Below, in pieces: positions 5,896-6,524 of a stretch of 6,524 bases of DNA (the stretch's first letter is position 1; each line of letters begins with the position of its first letter). Source of the DNA: Bacteroidota bacterium (lineage in GTDB: Bacteria > Bacteroidota > Bacteroidia > Chitinophagales > Chitinophagaceae); contig JAEYVW010000041.1 of the NCBI GenBank assembly GCA_023429365.1, forward strand, positions 1 to 6,524, given 5' to 3'. A program made the translations under genes and the position numbers. Below the pieces are notes generated by a model. It made no database searches and was not told the DNA's origin. It saw nothing but the letters and a program-made list of their open reading frames with translations.

Positions 5896-6466
5896 CCTGC
5901 ATCACTATTTTAAACAATATTTTCCGGCAGCAGCTTTCTTATTGAGCTGCTGTTTTGTTTGTGGTTGTGAGAACACGCAGGAAGATATTGACAGGTTTAC
6001 CAAAAAGGTGACGATGCAGGAAGAGGCGATAGGTGTTGAGAGTTTTATAAGCCAGGAAGGGAAGATGAAAGCCAGGTTGCAGGCACCGCTGATGTTAAGG
6101 GTAATGGCGGACACGCAGTACCTGGAATTTCCCCGTTCGTTGCATGTCGATTTTTATGATGACAGCACCCGGGTTGAAACCTTTCTCGACAGCAAGTATG
6201 GTAAATACTTTGAAAATTTAAATAAAGTTTACCTGCGCGATAGTGTAGTGGTCATCACCGTCCAGGGCGATACACTTCGCTGTCATGATTTGTGGTGGGA
6301 TCAGGATAAAGAGATATTTTACACCGACAGTGTAGCTACTTACCGATCCCCCGGCAATGATATCACGGGTGGCAGGGGAATGGAAGCTACGCAGGACCTG
6401 AGGATGGTGAAATTTAAAGCGCCGCTTGGAACATTTGAGGTCAATGACAGCGGGTTTGCACAGTAA
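5888..6466 (+). CDS. lptC: LptC-like LPS export periplasmic lipoprotein
   Basis: Predicted LptC/YrbK-type component of the Lpt bridge, which passes lipopolysaccharide from the LptBFG transporter towards LptA. A lipoprotein signal peptide covers 1-26 with a lipobox-like VCGC (24-27) and Cys27 as the acylated residue; the extra cysteines at 21, 22 and 25 are notable. The body (about 40-185) is made of short beta-strand repeats fitting the LptC fold, for example LQAPLMLRVMADTQYLEFP, VYLRDSVVVITVQGDTLRC and ITGGRGMEATQDLRMVKF. At 192 residues it is typical. E. coli LptC is held by a transmembrane helix, whereas this one appears lipid-anchored. The start overlaps the upstream stop (ATGAGTAA), which suggests translational coupling, and no clear Shine-Dalgarno sequence is present. 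The call rests on fold pattern and gene order, as this family is weakly conserved. Confidence 0.78.
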   Translation: MSNLHHYFKQYFPAAAFLLSCCFVCGCENTQEDIDRFTKKVTMQEEAIGVESFISQEGKMKARLQAPLMLRVMADTQYLEFPRSLHVDFYDDSTRVETFLDSKYGKYFENLNKVYLRDSVVVITVQGDTLRCHDLWWDQDKEIFYTDSVATYRSPGNDITGGRGMEATQDLRMVKFKAPLGTFEVNDSGFAQ

Positions 6467-6484
6467 GAGTATACACTTAATTTG

Positions 6485-6510
6485 AATCCCGCCCTGTCAG
6501 GGGCGGGATT
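6485..6510 (+). terminator. Perfect GC-rich hairpin after lptC (terminator-like)
   Basis: AATCCCGCCC (6485-6494) is perfectly complementary to GGGCGGGATT (6501-6510) around a TGTCAG loop, 19 bases after the lptC stop. Position and stability suggest the end of the coaX-lptC transcript. The bases that follow (GCATTAGG) contain no T-tract, so intrinsic termination would be weak. It may instead be an mRNA-stabilising hairpin or a copy of a palindromic intergenic repeat. Confidence 0.5.
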
Positions 6511-6524
6511 GCATTAGGTTGGGA

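Noticed and set aside
6477..6484. TTAATTTG as a promoter for a gene beyond the right edge
   Set aside because: It fails the second fixed position of TAnnTTTG, is followed at once by the terminator-like hairpin, and no downstream gene is visible.
1..6524. Search for insertion sequences, CRISPR arrays, tRNA genes, toxin-antitoxin or defence genes
   Set aside because: No transposase motif, regularly spaced long repeat, tRNA-like cloverleaf or defence-family domain was recognised by eye. All long coding frames are assigned to ordinary families.

Overview
This window looks like ordinary chromosomal core sequence from a member of the Bacteroidetes, most likely Chitinophagaceae or a near relative. 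The assignment rests on four things: intergenic matches to the Bacteroidetes -7 promoter box TAnnTTTG, weak or absent Shine-Dalgarno sites at several genes, a LytTR response regulator, and a type III pantothenate kinase followed by an outer-membrane barrel protein and a lipoprotein form of LptC. No taxonomic search could be run, so family level is inference. I see no mobile element, tRNA, rRNA, CRISPR array or defence system.

Layout. At the left edge (1-707, +) is the 3' part of a LytTR-family response regulator whose first ~17-20 codons lie outside the window. A 207-base gap follows (708-914), with a stem-loop just after the stop, a promoter-like element and a strong intrinsic terminator that abuts the stop of the converging gene. 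That gene is meaB (915-1808, -), the GTPase chaperone of methylmalonyl-CoA mutase. A 111-base divergent region with one promoter-like box per strand separates it from a GT4-type glycosyltransferase (1920-2984, +). After 43 bases comes a GTG-started stand-alone LON substrate-binding-domain protein (3028-3663, +).

A 110-base spacer carries an unusual heptamer repeat (two inverted and four direct copies of GACTAnn, exact 7-base period) with a promoter-like box in the loop of the resulting inverted repeat. Downstream is a tightly overlapping three-gene unit: coaX (3774-4499), a signal-peptide-bearing outer-membrane beta-barrel protein (4471-5895) and lptC (5888-6466). The window ends with a perfect 10-bp GC-rich hairpin at 6485-6510.

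How the genes fit together. The last three genes are probably co-transcribed and translationally coupled. They join the first step of CoA synthesis to two envelope proteins, one of them in lipopolysaccharide export. MeaB, the glycosyltransferase and the LON-domain protein look like independent housekeeping genes. The least explained parts are non-coding: the heptamer repeat before coaX, and a promoter-plus-terminator pair after the LytTR gene that could define a ~100-nt RNA. Both are hypotheses. I found no convincing new protein system.
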